In this document: in pieces, positions 48,886-60,588 of the stretch
Layout: each line of letters begins with the position of its first letter
How positions within the stretch are numbered: position 1 is the stretch's first letter
NCBI GenBank assembly: GCA_043228905.1
Contig: JBHGNT010000030.1
Span: 62,001-126,000 of the forward strand
Length of the DNA: 64,000 bases
Reading direction: 5' to 3'
Source of the DNA: Azolla caroliniana
Lineage: Eukaryota > Polypodiophyta
Notes under the pieces: model-generated
Told to the model about the DNA's origin: nothing
The model's database searches: none
Seen by the model: the letters and a program-made list of their open reading frames with translations, nothing else
Program-made: the position numbers and the translations under genes

Positions 48886-50560
48886 GTGGAGGAGCAGCTC
48901 AGGTCAGGCGGGGCTCTCCACCCCGATGAAGAAATTAGCGGCGCTGTGGAGGCGGTCTCGTTTGACCACACATTGGGAGAGCTATGCGGTGTAGTCGATG
49001 AGGGCCTTAGTGGAGACCGGATGATTCCGGTCAGCTCAGTGGAAATGTACGAAGTCATCGTGGACTTTGGGGAGCAGATCAGGTCGGATCGAACGGCCTG
49101 CGTAAGTATGAAGTACAAGACTGTGGACCGAAAGGTGAGGCCCGTCGCGGCACCCTTGCCGGAGGGCAGCGAGAAGCGTATAAAGGGGGTCGCGTTGGAC
49201 CCAAGTTTACGGAATCCGGCCGACATAGGACACCGGTTCACCGACATAACGCTACGGGAGCTCAAGGTTGGTGGGGGTGGGTTTCTACTGCTGGCGGAGG
49301 AGGACCGGTTTTGGAGAATGCTCGGAAGGCACGGGAAAGCCTTCACATTCTCACCGAAGGAGATCGGGTGCGTAGACCCGACGATCGTAGAACCGATGGT
49401 GATCTTCATGGTACCGCACGTACCGTGGAATCTCAAACCGATTCCGGTGCCTAAAGCTCACATTCCGAAGCTGATGGAGCTGCTGAAACAGAAGGTGGAC
49501 ATGGGCATCCTTGAACCGTCGAGTGCCCCATATTCGAATCAGTGGTTTATCGTGCCAAAGAAGAACGACACATTGCGCTTCATACAGGACTTGCAGCCGG
49601 TCAACAAGGTGACCATTCGAAATGCAGGTATCGGACCGACCATTGATGAGTTCGCAGAGGCCTTCGCAGGGAGGTTGATCTACTCGGTCGGGGATCTGTA
49701 CTCAGGGTACGATCGGTTCAAACTAGCCATAGAGAGTAGGGATGTCACGACGATGCGGACTCCTCTCGGCCTAGTTCGGATGTGTACCCTACCGCAAGGG
49801 GGAACGAACTCAGTGGCACACAATGGTGAATGCGATGAAGAAAGTGTTGAGGGACTGCATCCCGGACATCACCATGCCGTTTCTGGACGACATCCCGATC
49901 AAAGGATGTCCGGTGGAGGACAAGGACGAGTCGGTCGGGCCCGACGGTTGCCGGAGGTTCGTGACGGATCACATCCGCGATTACGAGAAGGTGCTACAAA
50001 GACTCGAGAGCGCGCAACTCACCTTCTCCGGAGAAAAATCAGCCTTCGGACAGCCGAAGATCCTGGTAGTCGGACACCTGTGCGGGCCTTACGGCCGGAA
50101 GCCGTCCCCGGCAAAGGTAGAAGCCATCTCCGCGATGAAGGATGATTGCGGGTCAGTCACGGAGGTCCGAAGGATCTTGGGGGCATGTGCGTTCTATCAC
50201 ATCTGGATTCCACACTACGCACATGTCGCGGAGCCGCTTTATTGGGTTATTAAAGAAAGGGTGCTAGTTCGAATGGAGGACGGAGCACACGGAGTCGGTC
50301 TGGAGACTGAAGGAGGCGCTCGTCGCGGCACCGGCTCTTCGGAAAGCGGTTTACGGCAAGGAAGTCCCCATTTACGTGACGGTGGACACAAGCTCGACCG
50401 GGATCGGGTGGGCGATCAATCAGGAAGACAAGGACGGCGTACAGTTCCTGATCCGATTCGGGGCAAAGGTATTGAGCGAGCGATAGCGAGGATACGCCCA
50501 AATTAAGCGCGAGCTATGGGGTATCGTTTCGGCAGTCAAGGCCGACAAGGACTATCTGAT
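48886..50560 (+). pseudogene. Ty3 reverse transcriptase and RNase H, frameshifted
   Basis: RT fingers and palm: PKAHIPKLMELLKQKVDMG, then GILEPSSAPYSNQWF, motif A VGDLYSGYDRF, motif B LPQGGTNS (all in the frame from 48886). One extra base near 49815 shifts the frame, and motif C FLDD follows at about 49882. RNase H (VTVDTSSTGIGWA at about 50375) is again in a different frame after a shift near 50280. F-L-D-D instead of Y-x-D-D is seen. Confidence 0.8.
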
Positions 50561-50570
50561 TGGGACGGAA

Positions 50571-52213
50571 GTGATCATCGAGACGAACTGCCTACCGATT
50601 CTGGGTATGGTTTCCGGATGCGCGACTCTGGACCTGGCGATGCTCAGGAGGATCGTGTACATCAAGTTCCTGAACCCAGAGATACAACACATTTCCGAAA
50701 AGGATAATGCCATGGCTGATATGCTTTCAAGGGCGCGGTTCAGCGACGAGGACGGCATGGTTTTGGATAACGAAGAAGTCGGCGAGGACTTCTTCGGGTC
50801 AGTTAACGTGGCAACTGGGATGGGGAGCACTCCGGCGTTTAACGAGTTCGACGAGAGTGAATACGACGGGGAGTGGCTCCAAATAGGAAGGTTCCTACGG
50901 ACGATGACGTCAGACATGGCGTGGACTAGAGAAGAGGCCAATCGGGTGCGGAAGAAGGCGTACCGATTCTTCCTACGAGGAGGACGCATATGGAGGCATC
51001 CGAAGAAGTGTAGTGGCACCCCACTCCGTGTAGTGGCGATGGAAGACGAGCAGAAAGCGTTGCTTACGGCATATCACGAGAGTCCCTGGGCCGGACACCG
51101 TGGGACGTGGGCCACATTCGAGAAGCTCAAGGGTAAGTATTGGTGGTTGGGGCTGTACCGGGACGTGCATCATTTTGTGACAACCTGTAAGAATTGCCAG
51201 ATGCACTCTACAGTCTGGCATCGAGACGAGCTTCATCCAACCTACCCACTGACCGTCCACTTCAAATGGATGGTGGATTTAGTGATTATGCCGATGGGGG
51301 TAGGACATGCGATATTTGGTGCTGGCCCGGGAGGACTTGACGAACCAGGTGGAAGGCCGAGCATTGCAGAACAAAACGACCGTGGCCGTGTGCTGATTTC
51401 TGATCGAAGAAGTGGTGTGTCGGTATAGGTGCGTGGGAAAGATCGTGGCCGACCGCGGAGAACTAGACGCGCAAGAGGTTGAACAGCTGTTTGACCGACT
51501 GGGGGTCAAACTCTCCCTCACTACGTCGTACAATCCAGAGGCCCATGGGAAGGTAGAGCGTGGTCACGGGCCCATTGTGAAGGCGTTAGTACGTGCATGC
51601 GAAGGACAGGTCGGGAATTGGCCGCGGCTCCTTCCTTACGCACTATGGGCGGATCGAACTACGCATAGTTCGGTGAAGAGGTTCATGCCAGCGGAGCTGA
51701 TGTATGGGCAGAAGCCAATCATGCTGGCGGAGAAAACGATCACTTCGTGGGCTGCGATGGACTGGAAGGACAAGATGAGTCGGGAAGAGTTGCTGGCAGC
51801 AAGGATCCGGCAACTCGAGCGAAGACTGGATGGAAGACGTGGAGCGGGCGAAGGAAAGGCTACGTACAACATGAGAAAAGAACAAAGGTCGGTTCGACCG
51901 TACTCACCGATTGAGGCTGAGGAAGATCGAGGAAGGTGATTGGGTGCTGGTGTATGACAACAACCTCGACAATCAGCACAAGGCGGTGCGTAAGTTTGTG
52001 AGGAGGTGGTTCAGGCCCTAGGCGGTAATGAGTGCGAACGACAACGGCACGTACCATCTCGCGGAGCTCGACGGGACACGGATGGCGGTGCTGGTAGCAG
52101 GAAAAAGGGTCAAGGTATTCAAGAAGCGGCAAGAGGAAGAGCCAAACCCAGAATGCGCGACTGACGACGACGACTGGCTCGAAACGAATGATGATTCGGG
52201 TAGCGACGGGTGA
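50571..52213 (+). pseudogene. Ty3 integrase, frameshifted
   Basis: The HHCC zinc domain (HESPWAGHRGTW ... CKNCQM, about 51075-51205) is followed by catalytic D in WMVDLV (about 51270). A frameshift near 51310 is followed by ADRGELD (about 51450) and KVERGHG with the catalytic E (about 51550), giving D,D,E. The C-terminal segment at 52028-52213 (TYHLAELDGTRMAV) lacks a chromodomain-like aromatic cage that I can recognise. The TAG at 52019-52021 interrupts an RWFRP phrase. Confidence 0.8.
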
Positions 52214-52291
52214 TAGCGGGCCGGTTTTCTCTGGCAAGTGTTGTATCTGGCACGTACCGGTGGACGCACGGTTTGGTGGGGTTGGATATAG

Positions 52292-52938
52292 TGGAGAAAA
52301 CCGTCCCTAGCAGGAAACGAGAGAAATTGTGCACGAACCGACCCTTCCATGTGTGGGCGTGTGAATTGATAACTTGTACATAATTGTGTAGGGCGGCTGA
52401 TGTAAATATACTAGGTGCGACACATTTATTAGGAAATCGATGCGTATCTCTGTCCGAAGGGACAGAGAATAAAGTAATGTGACTGTGACTGAAGGAGAAC
52501 GGACTCTCCCCAACGACCTACATAAGGAAGAAGAGAAGGAAGAACAAGGGATCATGCGTTAGTGAGGACGAAGTGCTGCCGGACTGTGTACCGAGCTCTC
52601 TCTCTCCTCCTTCGGTTGTCATTCTCTGCGGGTTTTGGAGATCGTCACCTCTGCTTCGTGGACAACCTGTGCGCTTCCATCAGAGGCTCTCCCTTCGCGT
52701 TTCTGTGCTTGGTGTGTGACGCTTGTGTGTGTGTGGGTGGACTCCCATGTTGGGTCCATTGCCGGTGTGCCGGTTGTAATCATTATTGGTGTTATAATCG
52801 AATTGATCTGTTTTCTCTCTCTCTCTCTCTCTTTCACTGTGTGCAACAAAACACTCTCTCTCTCCTCTCTCACGCTCCTTGGTTTAGGGCCCCCGTGGTC
52901 CTGTCTCATTTCACCCGCGAAAGCGTAGTAACACGACA
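52292..52938 (+). repeat. Ty3 3' LTR (family A)
   Basis: It starts TGGAGAAAACCGTCC and ends CACGACA. It carries a hairpin CTCTGTCC/GGACAGAG (52448-52467) with AATAAA at 52468-52473, a CT microsatellite at about 52817-52835, and the phrase GGGCCCCCGTGGTCC near its end. It aligns along its length with the LTR at 62882-63546 but is clearly diverged. Confidence 0.85.
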
Positions 52939-53770
52939 ACGTCAACTCTGAAGCAAATCAACAGTACCACATGACATTATTAGAGCAGAGTTCAGTTTGT
53001 CCCCGATGTTAGTAGAAGCACTTTTCCAAGTGGTAGTTTTTATTCATCAGATACATAGCCAACCACAAGATAGGATCTCCCGTCGAGCCTTTGAGGCATC
53101 CCGATCCCTATATGTGTCTGGAGACACTAGCTCTTGGCATAGCATTGTAGTGAGTTGGTTACTTGCAAATGGCATAGACATTAATAACCTACCTCCCCTT
53201 AAGTACAACCATGGGATTGATCAAACTTTAATATCTCATGAAGACTGTAATAAAGTAATAAGCCAAGAAATATGGAAAATTTACACCCGATATACATTGA
53301 TCACCCCACGATAGTCACTCCCATCTAAAATGTTGTACTATAAGGAACACTTCTTGCATTTCTCTAAGTTAGGTTTTATTACACAACCAAGATATCTAGA
53401 TACTTACACAACCAATGCACTAAGGGTGGCCATTGGACAACTTAGGATATCATCTCACCAACTTGAGATTGAGAATGGTCGGGCTAATTGAGTCCCTAAA
53501 GAGGAAAGGCTATGTAGATTATGTCACATAGAGATAGAGGATGAGTATCACTTTACATGCAAGTGTCTAACCTATGCCGAGATAAGGGCGGAATACCAAG
53601 ACATATTAGGACCCTCTCCCACCCTCTCCAAACTATTAGATACCCCATATACAAAGAGACTAGGTAGGTATATCTTAAAGCTAAAACAAGATAGGGAGAA
53701 TAAGCTACAAAGTGTTAACTGTAACCCTTTTAATATTCATCAACATGTAAGTAGTGAAATATTTCAGGAA
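52939..53770 (+). pseudogene. LINE C-terminal fragment, host of copia element 2
   Basis: Open stretches read ISRRAFEASRSLYVSGD and NALRVAIGQLR, then a zinc-like CRLCHIEIEDEYHFTC (about 53510-53560) of the same kind as the LINE at 30.83 kb. The frame from about 53497 stays open into the copia LTR. The copia insertion at 53771-53775 ends the recognisable portion. Confidence 0.6.
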
Positions 53771-53775
53771 CAAGG

Positions 53776-54326
53776 TGTTGGGAGACAGGTCCCTCCGGAT
53801 GGGGAGTACCCGGCTACGGAGAGCCGGATGGTGCAGACCCGGTGAGAAGTGCTCACCGGATGAAGAGATGTATATTCGTAAATATGTCTCTGAGAGTCCA
53901 TCGTGGCTATATTTGTAAATAGCCGAAAAGTCATATTAGTATAAATATGACTTAGGGCAAACCTTTTTTGGTTGATTTTTGTTGTTGTCATTCTTGTTGG
54001 TGCAAGGACAGAGAGAGCGTGTAACTGTGTACAGAGAGAGAGAGAGAGAGAGAAAGAGGTCGTTGCCTCTGTTGTAACCGCCGCCTGTGGCGAGGATCGT
54101 GAGCAAGAGGTCGTTGCCTCCGTGAACTCACTGTTGTACATTCTAACATAGTGATAGTTTGCAGCCTGGGGGCTGCCGTGGTTTTTCCCTTAGTTTGGGT
54201 TTTCCACGTAAACATCCTGCGTACTCGTCTCTTCTTCGTGTCGTTCATTATTTCCCGTTTTCTGTGTATGATTCTAAGCTCGGTTGTGGCCGAGCGTTGC
54301 GTATAGGGAGTGTGCAGTTCCCGCCA
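53776..54326 (+). repeat. Copia element 2, 5' LTR
   Basis: TGTTGGGAGA ... CCCGCCA, 551 bp. A TATAAATA box lies at 53940-53947, and a 6-bp stem GGCTAT/ATAGCC just upstream (about 53905-53924). (GA)n at about 54032-54050. Most differences from the 3' LTR are transitions. Confidence 0.93.
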
Positions 54327-54355
54327 AGTGGTATCAGAGCAAAACGACACAGAAA

Positions 54356-55408
54356 ATGGACGAATCGTTTGGCGGCATGTTCAAGCTCACCGGCTCCAAC
54401 TATTCAGTGTGGAAGTCGAAGATGAGGGACATGCTCGTGGTTAAAGATCTTTGGTTACCGGTTCAGTTCGGGGACAAGAGACCGGACAAGATCGACGCCA
54501 CAATATGGGAGGTGATGCACATGAAGACAACGACGTACATACGGTGCTTCATCGACATGAGCCTATATAACAACTTCAATGAAGAGAGAAAGGCTCATGA
54601 GCTCTGGGAGAAGATCGGCATAATGTTTCAAAACAAAAATGCTGTTAATCAGGTTTCGGTATTCCGGAAGCTAGTAAGACTCCGGTACCAAGATGGCTCC
54701 AGTATGGCGGAGCACATGAATGCCTTCCAGGGACTGATACACTAGGCAACGTCATTGGAAGTACCTCTCGCCGACGAGGTACTAGCACTACTCCTGCTTG
54801 GTTCCCTCCCGGATAGCTGGGAGACGCTAGTTGTCACTTTGGGCAACGCTGGGCCGGAAGGGAAATGGTTATCCCTAGTAAGAGTAAAGTCAAGCTTGCT
54901 AGATGAGGAGGCGCGTTGGAAAGATAAAGATACGAGCTCCGACTCCAAAGCGCTCCTTACCGAATCGGAACGCGGAAGACATAGAAACCGTAGTTCCCAG
55001 AACTGGGAGAAGTCGGGGACACGGTCAAAGTCAAGGGGGAGGCCTACTTGCTTCTATTGCGGCAAGCCGGGACACTTCCAAAAGAACTGTTGGCATTTCC
55101 GAAAAGACAAGGAAACCGACGATACCGATTCGAAGCGGACCTCGGACCGGAACGGTAAAGACCGGAGGGGGCCAGACCGGAAGGGAACGATGGCAATCGC
55201 GGCAAGTGAAGAAGAGTTGATGCTCATCACCGAGGAGAGTGAGATAAACCTTGCCGGCGACGAGACGACCTGGGTGGTAGACTCCGGAGCGTCGTTCCAC
55301 CTTACCCCGGACCGGAAATGCTTCTCATTCTACTCAGCCGGTGATCACAACTGTGTCCGGATGGGGAATGAAGGTACATGCCGAATTGTCAGCATAGGAG
55401 ACGTGTGA
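54356..55408 (+). pseudogene. Copia element 2 gag and protease
   Basis: Gag starts MDESFGGMFKLTGSNYSVWK and runs to an in-frame TAG at 54743-54745, continuing in the same frame after it. A zinc knuckle CFYCGKPGHFQKNC lies at about 55049-55090, then the protease motif VVDSGASFHLTP at about 55272. A TGA at 55406-55408 interrupts the frame. Gag would form the particle; the knuckle binds RNA. The two nonsense codons look like single base changes. Confidence 0.88.
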
Positions 55409-55729
55409 CTTTCAACACCAACCGGATGCAAGTTGCTGTTGAAGGATGTCCGACACGTTCCGGAGGTTCGTCTGAACCTGATATCAGCCGGTCGGCTAGA
55501 TGATGAAGGCTACACGGGTAGCATCCGGAACGGTGTCATGTCAACCACAGAGGCGGAGTACATGGCGGCTCTGGAAGCCGGCAAGGAAATCTTATGGATG
55601 AAGGATTTCATCGGAGAGCTCGGTATCCGGCAAGATGAATACCGACTCTATTGCGATAGTCAAAGTGCCATCCACCTTGCTAAGAATGCAGCCTACCATT
55701 CCCGGACGAAGCATATCCAGCGTAGATGA
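55409..55729 (+). pseudogene. Copia element 2 pol scar: integrase N-end joined to RNase H
   Basis: DVRHVPEVRLNLISAGRLD (end of protease/start of integrase) runs within about 15 codons into STTEAEYMAALEAGKEILW and YCDSQSAIHLAKNAAYH (RNase H). The join near 55530 removes about 2.5 kb that a full copia pol would have, in frame. A short tail resembling MLTKVLIPDKLDACRKRIGL follows at about 55775-55850. Confidence 0.85.
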
Positions 55730-55872
55730 CCAGGAGTTCGCACTGACGAAGATCCACACGACCGAGAACGGGTCAGATATGCTGACCAAAGTGTTGATAC
55801 CTGACAAGCTGGATGCATGCCGGAAGAGGATCGGACTAGAAAGACACCCCATGCTGGAGTGAAGGGGGAGTT

Positions 55873-56419
55873 TGTTGGGAGACAAGTCCCTCCGGATGGG
55901 GAGTACCCGGCTACGGAGAGCCGGATGGTGCAGACCCGGTGAGAAGTGCTCACCGGATGAAGAGACATATTCGTAAATATGTCTCTGAGAGTCCATCGTG
56001 GCTATATTTGTAAATAGCTGAAAAGTCATATTAATATAAATATGACTTAGGGCAAACCTTTTTTGGTTGATTTTTTTTGTTGTCATTCTTGTTGGTGCAA
56101 GGATAGAGAGAGCGCGTAACTGTGTACAGAGAGAGAGAGAGAGAGAAAGAGGTCGTTGCCTCTGTTGTAACCGCCGCCTGTGGCGAGGATCGTGAGCACG
56201 AGGTCGTTGCCTCTGTGAACTCACTGTTGTACATTCTAACATAGTGATAGTTTGCAGCTTGTGGGCTGCCGTGGTTTTTCCCTTAGTTTGGGTTTTCCAC
56301 GTAAACATCCTGCGTACTCGTCTCTTCTTCGTGTCGTTCATTATTTCCCGTTTTCTGTGTATGATTCTAAGCTCGGTTGTGGCCGAGCGTTGCGTATAGG
56401 GAGCGTGCAGTTCCCGTCA
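55873..56419 (+). repeat. Copia element 2, 3' LTR
   Basis: 547 bp, TGTTGGGAGA ... CCCGTCA, directly after GAAGGGGGAGTT. Confidence 0.93.
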
Positions 56420-56431
56420 CAAGGGGAGACG

Positions 56432-57043
56432 ATGAATGTGGATACACTTACGCCACTTGGATGGTTGGGGGAGCAGGTCGCCGGCGTGGCGGACCAACTG
56501 GACGAGGAACAAAGGCAAAATGGACACCTCATGCGCACAACGACTGAAGAACCGGAGAAGGTTAGAGCCCAGATGCAGGGCATGGAAGAAGAGTTAACAA
56601 AGGCCAAGGAATATGTGGCCAGCATGGCCAACATGGGCCAACAAACAAGTGTAGACACAGACCTGATTGTGTCGACCAGGAAGTAGAAGGGAACCCCGGA
56701 ACCAGAACCGGAACCGATGGTGGATACATGCTCGAAAACCGGCACTGAGTCCACCCAAGAACTAAGGACCTTAAGAGAGGAATTGGTGGCTCGGGAGGCA
56801 TTAAGAGGAAAAGAAAGGGAATAGAAGAAATCGGCTAAGGAAGAACGACGAAGAGTCGAAGAGAACCTCCGAAAGAGCCATGCCAACAATAACTGGCTAA
56901 AGGAAGAAAGGGAAAAGTTGCTGCAGGAGAAGGATAAGCTCCGCCGACAAGCCGAAACAGAAATCAAACGACTGAAAGAGGAGCTTCGACAGTAGAAAGA
57001 CAGGGACGACCGACTGCGTTCTTCATTCCCCATAAGGGGTTAA
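56432..57043 (+). pseudogene. Coiled-coil open frame with three TAG stops
   Basis: The frame starts MNVDTLTPLGWLGEQVAG and is Glu/Lys/Arg-rich with heptad spacing: EREKLLQEKDKLRRQAE, EIKRLKEELR. TAG codons fall at 56684-56686, about 56822 and about 56993, and the frame is otherwise preserved to TAA at about 57041. I do not recognise a family; a coiled-coil N-terminus of a retroelement gag is one possibility. When the copia element is disregarded, the LINE frame at 53.7 kb is in phase with this one, which may be chance. Confidence 0.5.
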
Positions 57044-57049
57044 ATAGGT

Positions 57050-58830
57050 ACAAAGGGGTAGATACACAAGGGTGCAAGCCCCTTTGGCATTCACACCTAG
57101 TCACTCACTCACACCTCTTTTTATCAACCACACTCACACTTATCAATCACATAACATTGCACATACATATCAACACATTACATCTTTCAGCCTCACTTAT
57201 CACAATTATCAATCACCCATACATCTCGTACAATAACAATCTTTGGTTGCTTGGGTCATCAAGAATTTACCTGAACGAGCACTAAAAGTGACTCCCAAGT
57301 ATACATATGATCCAACTACCTCAACTGGTTTATGCGAGAGGATTAGGTGACATTTACTCCTAACTCGGGACAATGTATGAAAGATAAGGACTTTACTTTT
57401 TGCTAGATTCGCTATTGGTCCTCGTTGTGTGCAAAAGTCATCTAGGGCATTAAGATGCTTTTGTAGGTCATGTTCAGACTCCGAGAGCAAGACGATGTCG
57501 TTTGCGTAGAGTAAGAGACTAGCTTGCGTACCCCCAATAGCTACTCCATTGCCTCCCTTACGAGCAATAAAATCAGTGATCTCATCAATGTAGATCCCAA
57601 AAAGAGTCGGTGAAAGGGGGCAACCCTGTTTTACACCAATGGTGCTGGTGACACAATCGGATAGGCCACCTAGGCATCTTACGCACCTAAATACTTGCTC
57701 ATATAGAGCATAAATGGCCCAAATCATGTCATTTGGTATCTCCAAGCTTTGAAGTCTATCAAACAACCTCTCCGTAGGAACTATGTCAAAGGTTTTGCGG
57801 AAGTCCACAAAGCAATAATATAGTTTCTTCTTACGAGCCTTTGACTAGTCAATTAAGCACCTAAGTGTGAAGATATGGTCAATAGTGGAGAAGACTCGTC
57901 TAAAGCCAACTTGCTCAGGTGCTCAAAGACTTAATGTTTCCACATAATCGCTGAGCTCTGCTTCCATTACTGCACCATATAATTTAGCGAGTGTATGACC
58001 TATCATAATGGTCCTATATGTATTTGGGTCCATTGGGTCCCCTCCTTTATGTATAGGGGCCACTGTGTTGTGGTGGAAAATCGTCGGCAAGGGCGCGGTT
58101 GAAGATTAGAGTGAGAAAGGGGGCTAGGCACTCTCAAGCATATATGATGTGCTCGGCTCGCAATCCTATGTGGTCCATGGATTTCCTATGTTGTAATTTT
58201 TTTTTGACCTTCGTGACCCTAGAGGTCGTGAAAAGTGTCCCTATGGTAGGTCGAGGTGTGGAAGGCATTGGAATGGGTAGTTGGTTAGGGACATGGTAGA
58301 ATCTCTCTGTATATGTGTGCCAAATATTGGGATCCTCAATGGGTGTTTGTGGTCTCGGTTCCCGTAGTCTCTTCCATGCAAGGGCGCAATGCATACTCAT
58401 GAGCATGTGGTAGAGTTCCTAATATTGAGATGCTTCCCAAGCTCATCTTTTACGACGTGTTATCTTGCGCATCTCTTTGCGAGCGTGTACTGAGGAAATA
58501 GTACCACTAAATCGCGACACTTTAAGTTGTCTATACAAGTCTCTACAATCCTCATCATACCACTTGTTCTGTGGCATAGACCCTATTCTACTGTGATTGG
58601 AATGTTTCGTGTATGGGAAGCTACTAATTGCTGGTGAGTGAAGGATGTGTGTGAGTTGTGTAGTGCAGTTCTCTAAAGGCAAGGAAGAATCAAAAGAGGA
58701 GAGATGGGCTTGAACATGTCGGGAGTAGATGTTAGAGAGCACATGTGTGAAATGTATTATGGTGTGATGGTTTGGTTGACTAGAGTTGGTGGCGTTGGAG
58801 GTGTCACATTTTAGCTCAAAGTATAGGAAG
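57050..58830 (-). pseudogene. LINE RT remnant, minus strand, split by copia element 1
   Basis: At 57808-57209 an open stretch has motif A MDFRKTFDIVPTERLF, motif B GVKQGCPLSPTLFGIYIDE, motif C YAND (Y-A-D-D expected) and KVLIFHTLSRVRSK. Upstream at 58868-58443 the reading has QNKWYDEDCRDLYRQLK, the linker between endonuclease and RT, and at 58406-58134 a broken DHIGLRAEHIIYA. The Asp-to-Asn change in motif C removes a catalytic residue. It belongs to the same general LINE class as the copy at 29.2 kb. Confidence 0.8.
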
Positions 58831-58835
58831 CTATG

Positions 58836-59142
58836 TGTTGAATACGAGTGTATAATGGCTGTATTCACATTGTCCCTTTAGACAACCCAAGTTTGGGTCA
58901 TTTCTGTAAATAGCATAAAGGGTAGTTGCCCTAGGATAGTCACTATATAAAGTGACCTTGTAACCTTTAGTAAAGGTTGGTTGTTATTTTTGTAACTGTT
59001 GCTATTGAAATATAATTTACACGTTGTCTCTCTCTCTCTCTCTCTCGCTCTCCCTATGTGTCTATCTTGCTCGTGCATACATAGGAACTTTTTCATCACG
59101 AATGTTGCTTGCACTTCCGCATTGACGGTCTTGTCCCCAACA
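58836..59142 (+). repeat. Copia element 1, 5' LTR
   Basis: 307 bp, TGTTGAATACG ... CCCCAACA. TATATAAAG at 58944-58952 and (TC)n at about 59028-59050. Confidence 0.93.
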
Positions 59143-59808
59143 TTTGGTATCAGAGCGTTGGAGGTTCTTCAACCCGCTGCCGGCCGTCATCACACAACAC
59201 AACATTCTGTTTTCGTTTTCTTTGAAGAACAGAGAAGGGAGAAGAAAAAGACAAGGAGCTCGCATCTCACTGTGTTAAATCATAAATTGGAGTAAGCCAG
59301 TTGGTTGTACTATGTTCCTGTGATTGTAACCGCTTGAGGGGAGCTCCTTGAGCAACAACCGACCCAATCGTGCTTCATTCGGTTAAACAACATCCGAATG
59401 GGTCATCAGACGCTATTCACCCGCTTGCTGTAACCACCCGCTGTAGATTGGTCTCCCGGCAACAACCACTTCGTGCTTCACTCGGCTGATCGACATTCGG
59501 CAGGATCAGTTGGATCCATCCCTCTCATCGTTGTAGTCATCCGAAGCAAAATCGGCCCAAACAATCGGTTTCGCGTAATCGGTATTCGGCATACAATCGG
59601 AAGCTAACCGGGCTCACTCCGACTCGGCAACATTCGGGAAGACCAGCCGGTTCTGTCCCTCAAGTTACCGGAGTCACTCCGAGCAAGTTCAGCAACAAGT
59701 ATCCGAAACCAAACCGACTAGAACGATATCGGGTGAGCTGACCGGCTGCACCCCACTAAGGTTCGTAGTCAACTCCGAACCGAGTCTTACCAACTGAAAC
59801 CGAAGCAG
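59143..59808 (+). other. Copia element 1 leader
   Basis: About 650 bp between the primer-binding site and the gag ATG, with no open frame of note. It is C-rich and repeats short phrases such as CTCGGCAACATTCGG, ACTCCGA and CCGGTTCTGTCC. It may contain packaging and dimerisation signals, but none can be identified. Confidence 0.6.
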
Positions 59809-60588
59809 ATGGCATCAACATCCGGCTCATCGGAGATGAGTCTAAGGAGGTTCGACGGTTCGAACTTTAACTTCTAGAAGGGACAAATGCAGGACTATCT
59901 CATAGTCAAGGGTCAAATAGACCCGATTGAGAATGAAAATCCTCCAGAAGCATACAAGGCAAATGAGTGGCTAAAGCTGGACAGAATCGTCCGCGCCACG
60001 ATTCGGATGCACTTGTCGGAGTCAGTGTACTTCACAGTGCAATCATGCACGAAAACGTTTGAACTTTGGAAAACACTGTCGAAAACTTATGAAAAGAAGG
60101 TTGCTGCAATGAAGATGTACCTGATCCGGCGCATCTACAACTTGCGGATGAAAGAATCCGATTCGGTTCAAGCACACCTCAACGAGTACGAAAGCATAAG
60201 CTCCCAAATCTCGTCTCAGGGGACGACAATTGAGGATGAACTCAAAGCAATGATACTCATGAGTAGTCTCCCCTCTTCATGGGAAATTTTCGTTACAACC
60301 GTGTGCAATGCTTCAATAGCTGCCGTTAAGTACTCCGAAGTCACGAGTGCAATCCTGACTGAAGCAGCTCGGAGAAAGTCTTTCGCCAAAAACTCTGCAG
60401 ATGAAGCTTACGTAGTACAAGGTTCGACCGACCGATTGAACAATCGGGGAAGAAGATCTTCCCGACCGTTGAACAATCAGCGAAGCCGGAGCAAGTCCCG
60501 GGACAACCGAATCTGCAACTACTGCAAGAAACTGGGACACATCAAAGCCGACTGCCGGGCACTCAAAGCAAAAACTGACAAAGCTTAG
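59809..60588 (+). pseudogene. Copia element 1 gag
   Basis: The frame starts MASTSGSSEMSLRRFDGSN with an in-frame TAG at 59875-59877, where this family has Trp (F-W-K-G-Q). After the stop it is open to 60588 through the UBN2-type gag domain (KTLSKTYEKKVAAMKMYL, LKAMILMSSLPSSWEIF) and a zinc knuckle CNYCKKLGHIKADC near the end. The single TGG-to-TAG change is the only early lesion. Confidence 0.88.

Larger units (their letters stand above)
48301..52938 (+). mobile_element. Ty3/gypsy element, 5'-truncated, with 3' LTR
   Basis: Protease, RT, RNase H and integrase are in Ty3 order and followed by one LTR (52292-52938). The 5' LTR and gag are absent: the element starts abruptly in the protease next to a LINE tail. 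G+C is markedly higher than in flanking DNA. Frameshifts near 49815, 50280 and 51310 and a TAG at 52019-52021 kill it. Confidence 0.9.
53776..56419 (+). mobile_element. Ty1/copia element 2, internally deleted
   Basis: LTRs 53776-54326 and 55873-56419 are about 97% alike by eye. The perfect 5-bp target duplication is CAAGG (53771-53775, 56420-56424). The primer-binding site TGGTATCAGAGC (54329-54340) is complementary to initiator tRNA-Met, and the polypurine tract GAAGGGGGAG lies at 55861-55870. The interior has gag, protease and the end of RNase H; integrase core and RT are gone. It is non-autonomous. Confidence 0.95.

Noticed and set aside
48585-49436. 283-codon minus-strand frame
   Set aside because: Shadow of the Ty3 protease-RT region on the plus strand; G+C-rich DNA has fewer stops by chance.
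59145-59156. TGGTATCAGAGC strings (also 54329-54340) as parts of tRNA genes
   Set aside because: Each lies two or three bases after an LTR and is a primer-binding site; no cloverleaf surrounds it.
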